From Bermanella sp034110565 (GTDB taxonomy: Bacteria; Pseudomonadota; Gammaproteobacteria; Pseudomonadales; Oceanobacteraceae): a DNA stretch of 37,178 nucleotides. This document shows positions 24,677 through 31,548 of the stretch, one piece after another. Every line of letters starts with the position of its first letter. The stretch's first letter is position 1. The notes below the pieces were generated by a model that did no database searches, was not told where the DNA came from, and saw nothing but the letters and a program-made list of their open reading frames with translations. The translations under genes and the position numbers were made by a program. Where the stretch lies: contig JAWUYY010000084.1 in the NCBI GenBank assembly GCA_034110565.1, positions 1-37,178 on the forward strand, read 5' to 3'.

Positions 24677-25531
24677 TCAATCAAAACTGACACCAAATAA
24701 ATTTAGTTCGGTTTTATAAGGCACTTCGTTTGCTTGATCTAACTTACTTTTAATTAATGCTAAATACGTCTGCATCTTATGGGCTTGTAAATTTTCTTCA
24801 CTTGGCAAAGCTGAGGCAAACTTAGTGGCTCTTAACATGCTTTTTAAGCCCTTAGTCATAGCGTAATCTTGCCCTTCTAGCAAAATCATTTCTTCACCCA
24901 TGTGCCAATAAATATCAAGGTTCTTAATCTGTAATGGGCTTAATGGCGGCACTAAAGGCACAATATCTTTTGCCGTCACCACCCTTAATAATGGCAAGTG
25001 CTCAAACAGATCCGCACCGTCCACATTAGTAACTTTAGGCTGACCAAAGGTAATAAGCTGTCCTAATTCATAACCTTGCTTATCTAGGTACATAGCCAAC
25101 ATAACCGCTGCCGCCCCACCTAAACTATGACCTGTTGTGCGTACTGGTTTAGATTTATCTAAAAATGGGCTGACATCCTTAATAATACCTACGGCCGCAT
25201 TGGCAAACCCTTGATGAGCAATAATCCCCAAATCATCATCTTGTTTTAGGTTCACATCTAAGTCGACCATGGCATTTTGTAAATTAGCCGTGCCACGTAC
25301 CGTTATAAACTGCACACCTTTATTAGTCGTTAAAAAGTAACTCACCTCAACACCCGGCAATAACGCTTGATGCATCAAGGTATGACCTATGGACTCCAAT
25401 GGCGCTTTAATATCACCCGAGTCATAAGCCAAATTCGATAACTGGGCACTTTCTTCAATCTGCTGAAAACTCGGCAGAGCGAAGGCTTGGCTACAAGTCA
25501 ATAACAACAATATACATGTTCGTTTTAACAT
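24677..25531 (-). CDS. Exported class 3 lipase-like protein
   Basis: A 284-residue alpha/beta hydrolase of the lipase class 3 group. Residues 1-18 form a signal peptide (CILLLLTCSQAFALP), so it acts outside the cytoplasm. The nucleophile serine is S136 in TTGHSLGGAAAVMLA, preceded by the family segment FITVRGTANLQNAMVDLDV and IAHQGFANAA. D189 in VVTAKDIVPLVPP is the likely acid. The histidine is probably the one in LQAHKMQTYLALI near the C terminus. It may hydrolyse acylglycerols or other esters; the substrate cannot be read. Together with tesB and fadH it fits a lipid-using lifestyle. It is divergent from the FMN-reductase gene (103-nt gap). Confidence 0.88.
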   Translation of the reverse strand: MLKRTCILLLLTCSQAFALPSFQQIEESAQLSNLAYDSGDIKAPLESIGHTLMHQALLPGVEVSYFLTTNKGVQFITVRGTANLQNAMVDLDVNLKQDDDLGIIAHQGFANAAVGIIKDVSPFLDKSKPVRTTGHSLGGAAAVMLAMYLDKQGYELGQLITFGQPKVTNVDGADLFEHLPLLRVVTAKDIVPLVPPLSPLQIKNLDIYWHMGEEMILLEGQDYAMTKGLKSMLRATKFASALPSEENLQAHKMQTYLALIKSKLDQANEVPYKTELNLFGVSFD

Positions 25532-25634
25532 AAATACTCTACCAATTAAGGTTAGTGAACGGTCAATACTTGGCGGATGATACCAGTGACAAGCCGCCTG
25601 TCTATGTCATACTGATCATTTACTAGGAGACAAC

Positions 25635-26216
25635 ATGAATATTTGTATCATTAGCGCCAGTACCCGTAAACAAGCTGCATCTAAAAATGTCGCTATGTAT
25701 GTTCAAAGCCAACTACAGGCACTTGCGACCAGCAGTGATCTCAGCATTCTGGATTTGCATGAGGCAAAGCTGCCTCTTTGGCAAGAAGGCGCAACACCGG
25801 ACGTTTATATAGAAAAACAATTACAACAGGCGGACGCCTTTGTATTTGTTGTACCCGAATGGCACGGCATGGTGCCACCAGCGTTTAAAAACATCTTCTT
25901 CTATTTTAATCCCTGTTTCGCCCATAAGCCGGTTTACATTGTGAGTGTCAGTGCAGGAACTGGCGGCCGCTACCCAATCAGCGAATTACGCATAAGCAGC
26001 TATAAAAACAGTTTTATTAACTATATTCCAATCAGCACAGTGGTGGATCATGTAAACGATACAATAAACGATCAAGGCCAGTTTATTGCTCAAACTGACT
26101 TTATCGCGCAGCGTATTGATGAGGGGTTACAGTTTTTATTGCAATACAGCGAAGCACTATTGCAAGTTCGACAAAGTGCCATATTCAAAGAACAGCGCTT
26201 TAAAAACGGCTTATAA
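25635..26216 (+). CDS. NADPH-dependent FMN reductase-like flavoprotein
   Basis: A 193-residue flavodoxin-fold protein. It starts with the first strand and phosphate loop MNICIISASTRKQAASKN, followed by LPLWQEG and the motif FVVPEWHGMVPPAFKNIF (P74-E-W-H-G78), which is the conserved flavin-contacting region in this family. IVSVSAGTGGRYPISELR provides another loop near the flavin. Likely activity is NAD(P)H-dependent reduction of FMN, quinones or azo compounds, in the cytoplasm. The ATG has TAGGAG about seven bases upstream. It ends 11 nt from the stop of the convergent AraC gene with no ordinary terminator between; a hairpin inside the AraC 3' end may serve both. Confidence 0.85.
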   Translation: MNICIISASTRKQAASKNVAMYVQSQLQALATSSDLSILDLHEAKLPLWQEGATPDVYIEKQLQQADAFVFVVPEWHGMVPPAFKNIFFYFNPCFAHKPVYIVSVSAGTGGRYPISELRISSYKNSFINYIPISTVVDHVNDTINDQGQFIAQTDFIAQRIDEGLQFLLQYSEALLQVRQSAIFKEQRFKNGL

Positions 26217-26227
26217 ACGAAGCATTT

Positions 26228-27235
26228 TTATTTATCTTTTGGAATACCGTGGCGATCACGGTATTCCCCTGGCGTCACTCCCGTCCAACGTTTAAACGCT
26301 CGCTGAAACACACTTTGTTCAGAAAACCCTAACACTTGTGCGATGTAACTCATTTTATAATTCGTTTGTAGCAAATAACTAAAAGCATACTCCTTACGAA
26401 CATCATCCACGATGGATTTAAAATTAGTGTCTTGCAGTTTAAATTTGCGCTGCAAGCTACGGGAACTAACACCTAGGTAGGTAGCTACATCTTCAAGGCT
26501 TGGCACCTTGGTGGCTAAACTTTCAATAATATATTGTGTGATGACTTCGTTAGCCGCATTTTTGTGCTTTTTACTGACCAGTAAATCCGCATAGCCCGTT
26601 AAAACATTTAATAAATCAGGGCTATAACCCAATAGCGGTAGCGTTAATATATCCCGTTTAAATATAATGCCCGTATATTCACTATTAAACGTGACTGGGC
26701 AACCAAAAAAAGCATCATATTCGCTGATGTCACCATGCTGATCATGGGTAAAATGAATCTCAATAGGCGATAACTTTAAACCAATGACTTTTTTAGCAAA
26801 CGCAACCCAGCTAGTGACCACCTCTTCATTTAAATGATAACTACACTGATAATGAGGCACCCACTTTAAGGTACAAGTGGCGTCTGTCATGATGAATTCA
26901 GGGCGCGATACATTCCCCATTAAAGACTGATAACGACGCTGAAGCTCTAGCGCCTGAGTAATGGACTGACAACAATCCACAATGTGCCCAAGTAAGCCCC
27001 AACGACCACTATCACCCCACATTCCGATACGAAAACCGAGATCGTCATAACCCAGTTGCTGCGCACCATAGGCCAACAGTCTTTCAGACACAGATACATC
27101 CACCATACGATCGGCTTCATCTAACTGTTCACGGGTTAAGCCCACAAGCTGATACAAGGCTTGAGCTGGCAAGCCCTCATGCACAAGAAAAGCTAGATTG
27201 GTTCGAATACTGAATGCGGCCACTTGTAACTGCAC
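26228..27235 (-). CDS. AraC-family transcriptional regulator
   Basis: A 335-residue regulator with the arabinose-binding-like N-terminal domain of the OruR/ArgR-type AraC subgroup (about 20-210, e.g. GRWGLLGHIVDCCQSITQA) and a C-terminal double helix-turn-helix (about 235-330). The second helix-turn-helix region reads MSYIAQVLGFSEQSVFQRAFKRW, with TGVTPGEYRDRHG following, as in the family. The start is a GTG at 27233-27235 with AGGTGA a few bases upstream. Its target is unknown. It lies next to, and convergent with, the FMN-reductase gene; the lipoprotein gene lies upstream on the same strand. An 11-bp perfect inverted repeat occupies its last codons (26241-26267). Confidence 0.92.
   Translation of the reverse strand: MQLQVAAFSIRTNLAFLVHEGLPAQALYQLVGLTREQLDEADRMVDVSVSERLLAYGAQQLGYDDLGFRIGMWGDSGRWGLLGHIVDCCQSITQALELQRRYQSLMGNVSRPEFIMTDATCTLKWVPHYQCSYHLNEEVVTSWVAFAKKVIGLKLSPIEIHFTHDQHGDISEYDAFFGCPVTFNSEYTGIIFKRDILTLPLLGYSPDLLNVLTGYADLLVSKKHKNAANEVITQYIIESLATKVPSLEDVATYLGVSSRSLQRKFKLQDTNFKSIVDDVRKEYAFSYLLQTNYKMSYIAQVLGFSEQSVFQRAFKRWTGVTPGEYRDRHGIPKDK
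26241..26267. repeat. 11-bp perfect hairpin at the 3' end of the AraC gene
   Basis: GGAATACCGTG (26241-26251), loop GCGAT, CACGGTATTCC (26257-26267). It lies within the coding sequence, 13 bases from the AraC stop codon and 25 bases beyond the stop of the convergent FMN-reductase gene. No T-run follows on either strand. Confidence 0.6.
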
Positions 27236-27350
27236 GCGTCACCTATCATTAAAAATATAGGTGGTATGATAAATTAAAAGAGGAAGTAAAGGACTGGCAA
27301 AAATATGCCATTGTTTGGATATATAAAGACAAGTAATTATTAATAAAAGG

Positions 27351-27380
27351 AAACACAGCTTAACAGGGTTAAGCTGTGTG
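27351..27380 (-). terminator. Terminator of the small lipoprotein gene
   Basis: ACACAGCTTAAC (27353-27364), loop AGG, GTTAAGCTGTGT (27368-27379), a perfect 12-bp stem. On the minus strand it is followed by TTTCCTTTTATT. It begins 8 nt after the lipoprotein stop codon. Confidence 0.75.
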
Positions 27381-27387
27381 AAAGGGA

Positions 27388-27642
27388 TTAACCTTTAGCA
27401 GTATCAGTAGAAACAGCTTCTTTTGCTTCTTCTACTTTTTCTTCAGCGGCATCAGCTGCTTCTTCCATTACTTCTTTAGAAGTAGCCATTGCATCTTCAG
27501 CAGTTGATTGTGCAGCTTCAACTGCAGCGGCAGCTTGTGCTTCAACGGCTGCAGCAGCTTCTTCAGCTTTTTCTGTAGCTGACTCTTCGCCACATGCCAT
27601 AAGTGATAATACTGCTACTAGAATTGCGACTTGCTTTAACAT
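27388..27642 (-). CDS. Small Ala/Glu-rich lipoprotein
   Basis: An 84-residue lipoprotein of unknown function. The signal ends in lipobox LMAC (C17), followed by GEES. The mature part is almost only Ala, Glu, Val, Lys and Ser in one long amphipathic helix with repeated A-E-E-A and V-E-A units, so a coiled coil or surface-lying helix is likely, loosely like Lpp but without its repeat. The C terminus (DTAKG) lacks the terminal Lys by which Lpp is bound to peptidoglycan. AAAGGA is about 9 nt before the ATG, and a strong hairpin terminator follows, as for an abundant small transcript. It is separate from the AraC gene. Confidence 0.75.
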   Translation of the reverse strand: MLKQVAILVAVLSLMACGEESATEKAEEAAAAVEAQAAAAVEAAQSTAEDAMATSKEVMEEAADAAEEKVEEAKEAVSTDTAKG

Positions 27643-27813
27643 AGTGAATTTCCTTTTTTAATGATGAGTGAAAAATAGCGAGCACATACTAATGTATTTA
27701 CCCACTAGCCACTAGACCATGTTATTGAAGCCGTGAACCAGTTCTAGTTATCTCAGAAAATACATGAAAACTGTCTATGCTTAATACAATTATGGCAATT
27801 TGCGTTATTTAAA

Positions 27814-30024
27814 ATGAGTCTAACCAAACGTGTATGGATAAGCTTTACGCTCGTAGTCGCTGTTGGTCTAGTGCTGTCCTTTATTATTGCTAAGAATGGA
27901 GAGAAAGCCAGTATCAGTAGTCGCAATCTCGTGTCTGTGGCCCTTCCCAAGCTTAATCTCATCAAACAATTACGAGCCAGCATCACCGAACATGAGCGCT
28001 TACTTTATGAATATTATGCCACCACAACCCGAGGTGAATTGTGGCCAAAAATACAACAAACAGAAAAAAGCATAACTAAACAACTCATGGCCATTAATGA
28101 AGGATTCTCAGGTCATGTTATGAGCTTACCCAGCTTATATGGTGATATTAAAGCATTACAAAGTGCCCTTGATCGCAACCTAATCTCTAATAACACCAAT
28201 TGGGATAAAGCCCGTGAAGACCTTGCTCAATTAACCCTAACCGGCCAAGCCGCAGAAAGTATTTTAGTCACCTTAACTCATGAAATAGAACAACAAGCCG
28301 AGCAACAAGCACAAGATACTCAAAAACAAATTCAATCCATCGTCAATTTAGTCATCGTATATACGGTAGTAATTGTTCTCATTGCGCTCATCATGGGGTA
28401 TTTCACCCAGATCAATATTCGTAAAACCGCTAAACGTAAAGCATTGGCAAAATTCCCAGAACGTAATCCAAGTCCAGTGATGAATTTGAATTGGCAAGGA
28501 CATATCCAGTTTTCTAACCCTGCAACGTATAAGTTATTAGAAAAAATTAAACCAGGTTCTGATGATTCATCTGACTTATTACCTAAAGATTTTCTAAATA
28601 ACTTAAAAAAATGGCAGGCCGATTATGAAAGCATAGTCAACTTTGAAGACAAAATAGGTTCTCATAATTTGCAATACAGTTTATCTCTCCTTCGAGATTT
28701 AGAAAGTTGTCACCTTTATATTGAAGACGTAACTGAACGCAAAGAAGCTCAGGCACAACTTGAATACCAAGCGTTTCATGATATTCATACTGGCTTAGCG
28801 AATCGACGAAAATTTGAAGCCGATTTAACCTCTAACATCCAACAAAATCACCCCTGCTCTATTTTATTTGTCAGTATTGACCGTTTTAAATTCATTACTT
28901 CAAGTCAGGGTTACCATGCAGGAGATGCCATTATTCATCAATTAGGTAAGCGGCTATTAGAAATAAGCCAGCGCCTTAGCTGTCAGATAAAAAGTTACCG
29001 CCTTGAAGGCAGTACATTTTGCTTGATCGTACTGCATTCTAATCCTCATGAGGTCACTTACGTGGCAAGCGCTATCCAAAGTGCCATGGACGAGGTTTTA
29101 TTTGTTAACCAACACAGTTATTTTTTGAATCTAAGCATGGGATATTGTCACTACCCTCAAGATGGCAACACCACTCAAGGGTTAATCAGTAATGGCCATG
29201 CTGCTTTAAATCATGCTCGCTTAATTGGCAATAGTGTTGAAGCCTATAACACCCAACTACACGCAGAAGAACAAAGCTGGCTACCTATTGAACGAGGAAT
29301 GCGCGAAGCGTTAGAGAAGCAACAGTTCGTCATGTTTTATCAAGCAAAAGTCAATGCAGACACAGGTAAGATTACCGGTGCTGAATCCCTTATCCGTTGG
29401 TTTAAAGAAGACGGCCAGATGGTAAGCCCTGCCACATTTATTCCTGTGGCCGAACAAACAGGCTTAATTATTCAAATTGGTCACTGGGTTATTGAACAGA
29501 GTTTTATGCAGACAAAAACCTTTCATGAGCAGGGGCACAACATACAAGTGGCCATCAATATTTCTGCCAGACAGTTTCAATACCGCCACTTCCTTGAACA
29601 ATTACAAGCACTGATTAATAAAACCGGCGTAAATCCACAACATGTAGAACTTGAAATAACAGAAAGCCTTATTATGGAAAACGCAGAACAAAGCATCGCT
29701 ATCATGAGGCAGCTTAAACAAATGGGATTTGCATTAGCCATTGATGATTTTGGTACGGGCTATTCTTCATTGAGTTATTTGAAGGAATTCCCTATTGATT
29801 CTCTAAAAATTGACCAAGCTTTTATCAGAAATTTAGAACACGATAAAGACGATAAAAACATTGTGGCGGCTATTATTGATTTAGCCCAACACCTAAACTT
29901 GAAAACCATTGCAGAAGGCGTTGAAACCGAAGGCCAGTGGCAACTGCTTAAAGAAATGAAATGTGATTATATTCAAGGCTACTATTTTAGTAAGCCTAAT
30001 CGAGCAGAAAAACTCTTCCCATAA
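27814..30024 (+). CDS. Membrane-bound PAS/degenerate GGDEF/EAL phosphodiesterase
   Basis: A 736-residue c-di-GMP signalling protein. TM1 (about 8-26) and TM2 (about 172-196) enclose a helical periplasmic sensor region. A PAS-like domain follows (about 213-308, opening FPERNPSPVM and ending YIEDVTERKEAQ). The GGDEF domain is degenerate: the motif reads E398-G-S-T-F402, and no RxxD inhibitory site is seen before it, so cyclase activity is unlikely. The EAL domain retains the expected catalytic set: E524 in ESLIRW, INISARQF, EITES, IDDFGTGYSSL, KIDQAFI, EGVET and QGYYFSKP. It should hydrolyse c-di-GMP and favour motility over attachment. The ATG has no clear ribosome site. A bidirectional terminator follows. 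Confidence 0.92.
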   Translation: MSLTKRVWISFTLVVAVGLVLSFIIAKNGEKASISSRNLVSVALPKLNLIKQLRASITEHERLLYEYYATTTRGELWPKIQQTEKSITKQLMAINEGFSGHVMSLPSLYGDIKALQSALDRNLISNNTNWDKAREDLAQLTLTGQAAESILVTLTHEIEQQAEQQAQDTQKQIQSIVNLVIVYTVVIVLIALIMGYFTQINIRKTAKRKALAKFPERNPSPVMNLNWQGHIQFSNPATYKLLEKIKPGSDDSSDLLPKDFLNNLKKWQADYESIVNFEDKIGSHNLQYSLSLLRDLESCHLYIEDVTERKEAQAQLEYQAFHDIHTGLANRRKFEADLTSNIQQNHPCSILFVSIDRFKFITSSQGYHAGDAIIHQLGKRLLEISQRLSCQIKSYRLEGSTFCLIVLHSNPHEVTYVASAIQSAMDEVLFVNQHSYFLNLSMGYCHYPQDGNTTQGLISNGHAALNHARLIGNSVEAYNTQLHAEEQSWLPIERGMREALEKQQFVMFYQAKVNADTGKITGAESLIRWFKEDGQMVSPATFIPVAEQTGLIIQIGHWVIEQSFMQTKTFHEQGHNIQVAINISARQFQYRHFLEQLQALINKTGVNPQHVELEITESLIMENAEQSIAIMRQLKQMGFALAIDDFGTGYSSLSYLKEFPIDSLKIDQAFIRNLEHDKDDKNIVAAIIDLAQHLNLKTIAEGVETEGQWQLLKEMKCDYIQGYYFSKPNRAEKLFP

Positions 30025-30057
30025 AAAAACAGCGTAGCCATTAGCTACGCTGTTTTT
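30025..30057. terminator. Bidirectional terminator
   Basis: AAAAACAGCGTAGC (30025-30038), 5-nt loop, GCTACGCTGTTTTT (30044-30057): a perfect 14-bp stem with A and T tracts on either side. It separates the EAL gene from the convergent DUF2147 gene. Confidence 0.92.
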
Positions 30058-30078
30058 GATACATCAATTCAATAAAAA

Positions 30079-30591
30079 CTAATTAATTGTAGCGTCTGTT
30101 GCAACCGTTTGAGCCGCAGGTTCTACCGCTGCTTTTTCAGCCATAGGAGCGGCTTCAACGCGCTGCCAAACTTGAGAGCGACCAGCAAATGCAAAACCAA
30201 TATAACCACGCACATCAAGTGTTTGACCGCCGTCAGTTACTTCAATTTTAGAGCTATAAACACTGCCGCTTTTTGGGTCTAAAATTTCACCGTCATCCCA
30301 TACGCCGTCATCTTCGGTTAAACCCCAAATAAACTGCATACCCAGAATCGGTTGATCTTTTTTATCACCTTCACATTCGGTGCATTTTGGATTTTCTTCT
30401 TCTGGCTCAATCAACTCAATGATTTTGCCGTTTAATTCGCCATTATCAATCCAAATTTGTACTAGGCTTTTGGCTTTGCCTGTTTCATCATCAATGGTTT
30501 TCCATGTACCTTCTGGTGACATGTTATCAGCTAAAGCAGACTGAGAAAGTAAACCAAACGTCAGTGCGGTAAGAGCGAGAAAGCGTTTCAT
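30079..30591 (-). CDS. Exported DUF2147 protein
   Basis: A 170-residue periplasmic protein of the DUF2147 family, whose function is not established to my knowledge. The signal peptide is residues 1-21 (ending SALADN). The domain reads EGTWKTIDDETGKAKSLVQIW near the start, then a cysteine pair CTEC, PILGMQFIWGL, ILDPKSGSVYSSKI, and VRGYIGFAFAGRSQVWQRV at its end, all typical of the family. After that a 23-residue Ala-rich tail (AAPMAEKAAVEPAAQ) extends past the usual end. It stands alone between the shared terminator and the short-chain dehydrogenase gene, 91 nt downstream of the latter on the same strand. Confidence 0.88.
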   Translation of the reverse strand: MKRFLALTALTFGLLSQSALADNMSPEGTWKTIDDETGKAKSLVQIWIDNGELNGKIIELIEPEEENPKCTECEGDKKDQPILGMQFIWGLTEDDGVWDDGEILDPKSGSVYSSKIEVTDGGQTLDVRGYIGFAFAGRSQVWQRVEAAPMAEKAAVEPAAQTVATDATIN

Positions 30592-30682
30592 TATTATTAT
30601 CCTTTATAATTGAGCCTAAGGGCGCGGCTACTTTATCACAAACAACCGCCCCCAAAAGCCCCATTTTGGCCACTTAAACTAT

Positions 30683-31459
30683 TTATTTAGCTGCCATGCG
30701 AATCGCGCCATCTAAGCGAATCACTTCCCCATTCAGATAATCGTTTTCAGCCATGTGCACCACAAGATTCCCAAATTCTTTCGGGTCGCCTAAACGCTTA
30801 GGGTATTCCACACTATTGCCTAACGCTTCGATCACTTTTTCACCCAGGCTTTCAGCCAGTGGTGTGCGAAATAATCCAGGTGCAATGGTGTTACAGCGAA
30901 TACCATAACGGGCTAATTCACGGGCAATGGGTAACGCCATACCTGCAACACCGGCTTTGCTGGCCGCATAAGCTGGCTGGCCAATTTGGCCGTCAAATGC
31001 CGCCACCGAGGCCACGTTAATAATCACGCCGCGCCCGTTGTCATCATTAATGGTATCGCCTTTGGCCATATGGGCTGCGGCTTTGCTCAATACGTTAAAC
31101 GTACCAAATAAGTTCACATCCACAATTTTTTTGAAATTATCTAATGGCAGAGGATTGCCTTCACGATCAATGACTTTTTGCGGCGGGCCAATACCGGCAC
31201 TGTTTAAGACAATATGCAGTGCGCTGTAAGCTTTAATACAGGCTTGAATACCAGCTTCTACCGAGGCTTCATCGGTCACATTCACTTGCACAAACATAGC
31301 ATTTTGAGTGCCCAGCATTTTTATGGCTTTCTCAGCCAATGCTTGGTTCATATCAAAAATACAAACCTTTGCGCCTTTCGCCACTAACGCCTCACAGGCA
31401 GCAAAACCCAAGCCAGACGCACCACCAGTGACGATGGCCACTTTATTTAGAAGATCCAT
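30683..31459 (-). CDS. Short-chain dehydrogenase, 3-hydroxyacyl-CoA dehydrogenase type-2-like
   Basis: A 258-residue NAD(H)-dependent classical SDR. The cofactor loop is TGGASGLG (11-18), with D36 after strand two favouring NAD over NADP. NSAG is at 86-89, and the catalytic set is S151, Y164 and K168 (YAASK). The overall sequence, including IIGPP-like GIGPPQKVIDREGNPLPLD and the ending GEVIRLDGAIRM, resembles the human HSD17B10/type-2 3-hydroxyacyl-CoA dehydrogenase group, so a role in fatty-acid or branched-chain beta-oxidation is likely. It lies 90 nt downstream of the molybdopterin oxidoreductase gene on the same strand and may share its transcript. Confidence 0.88.
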   Translation of the reverse strand: MDLLNKVAIVTGGASGLGFAACEALVAKGAKVCIFDMNQALAEKAIKMLGTQNAMFVQVNVTDEASVEAGIQACIKAYSALHIVLNSAGIGPPQKVIDREGNPLPLDNFKKIVDVNLFGTFNVLSKAAAHMAKGDTINDDNGRGVIINVASVAAFDGQIGQPAYAASKAGVAGMALPIARELARYGIRCNTIAPGLFRTPLAESLGEKVIEALGNSVEYPKRLGDPKEFGNLVVHMAENDYLNGEVIRLDGAIRMAAK

Positions 31460-31548
31460 AAAATTACCTATTTATTGTTATTTTCAGCCGCCAGCATACT
31501 GCTAAGCGGCAAAAGGTAAAATGTGATTATTGCTCAATTTGATTGAGA

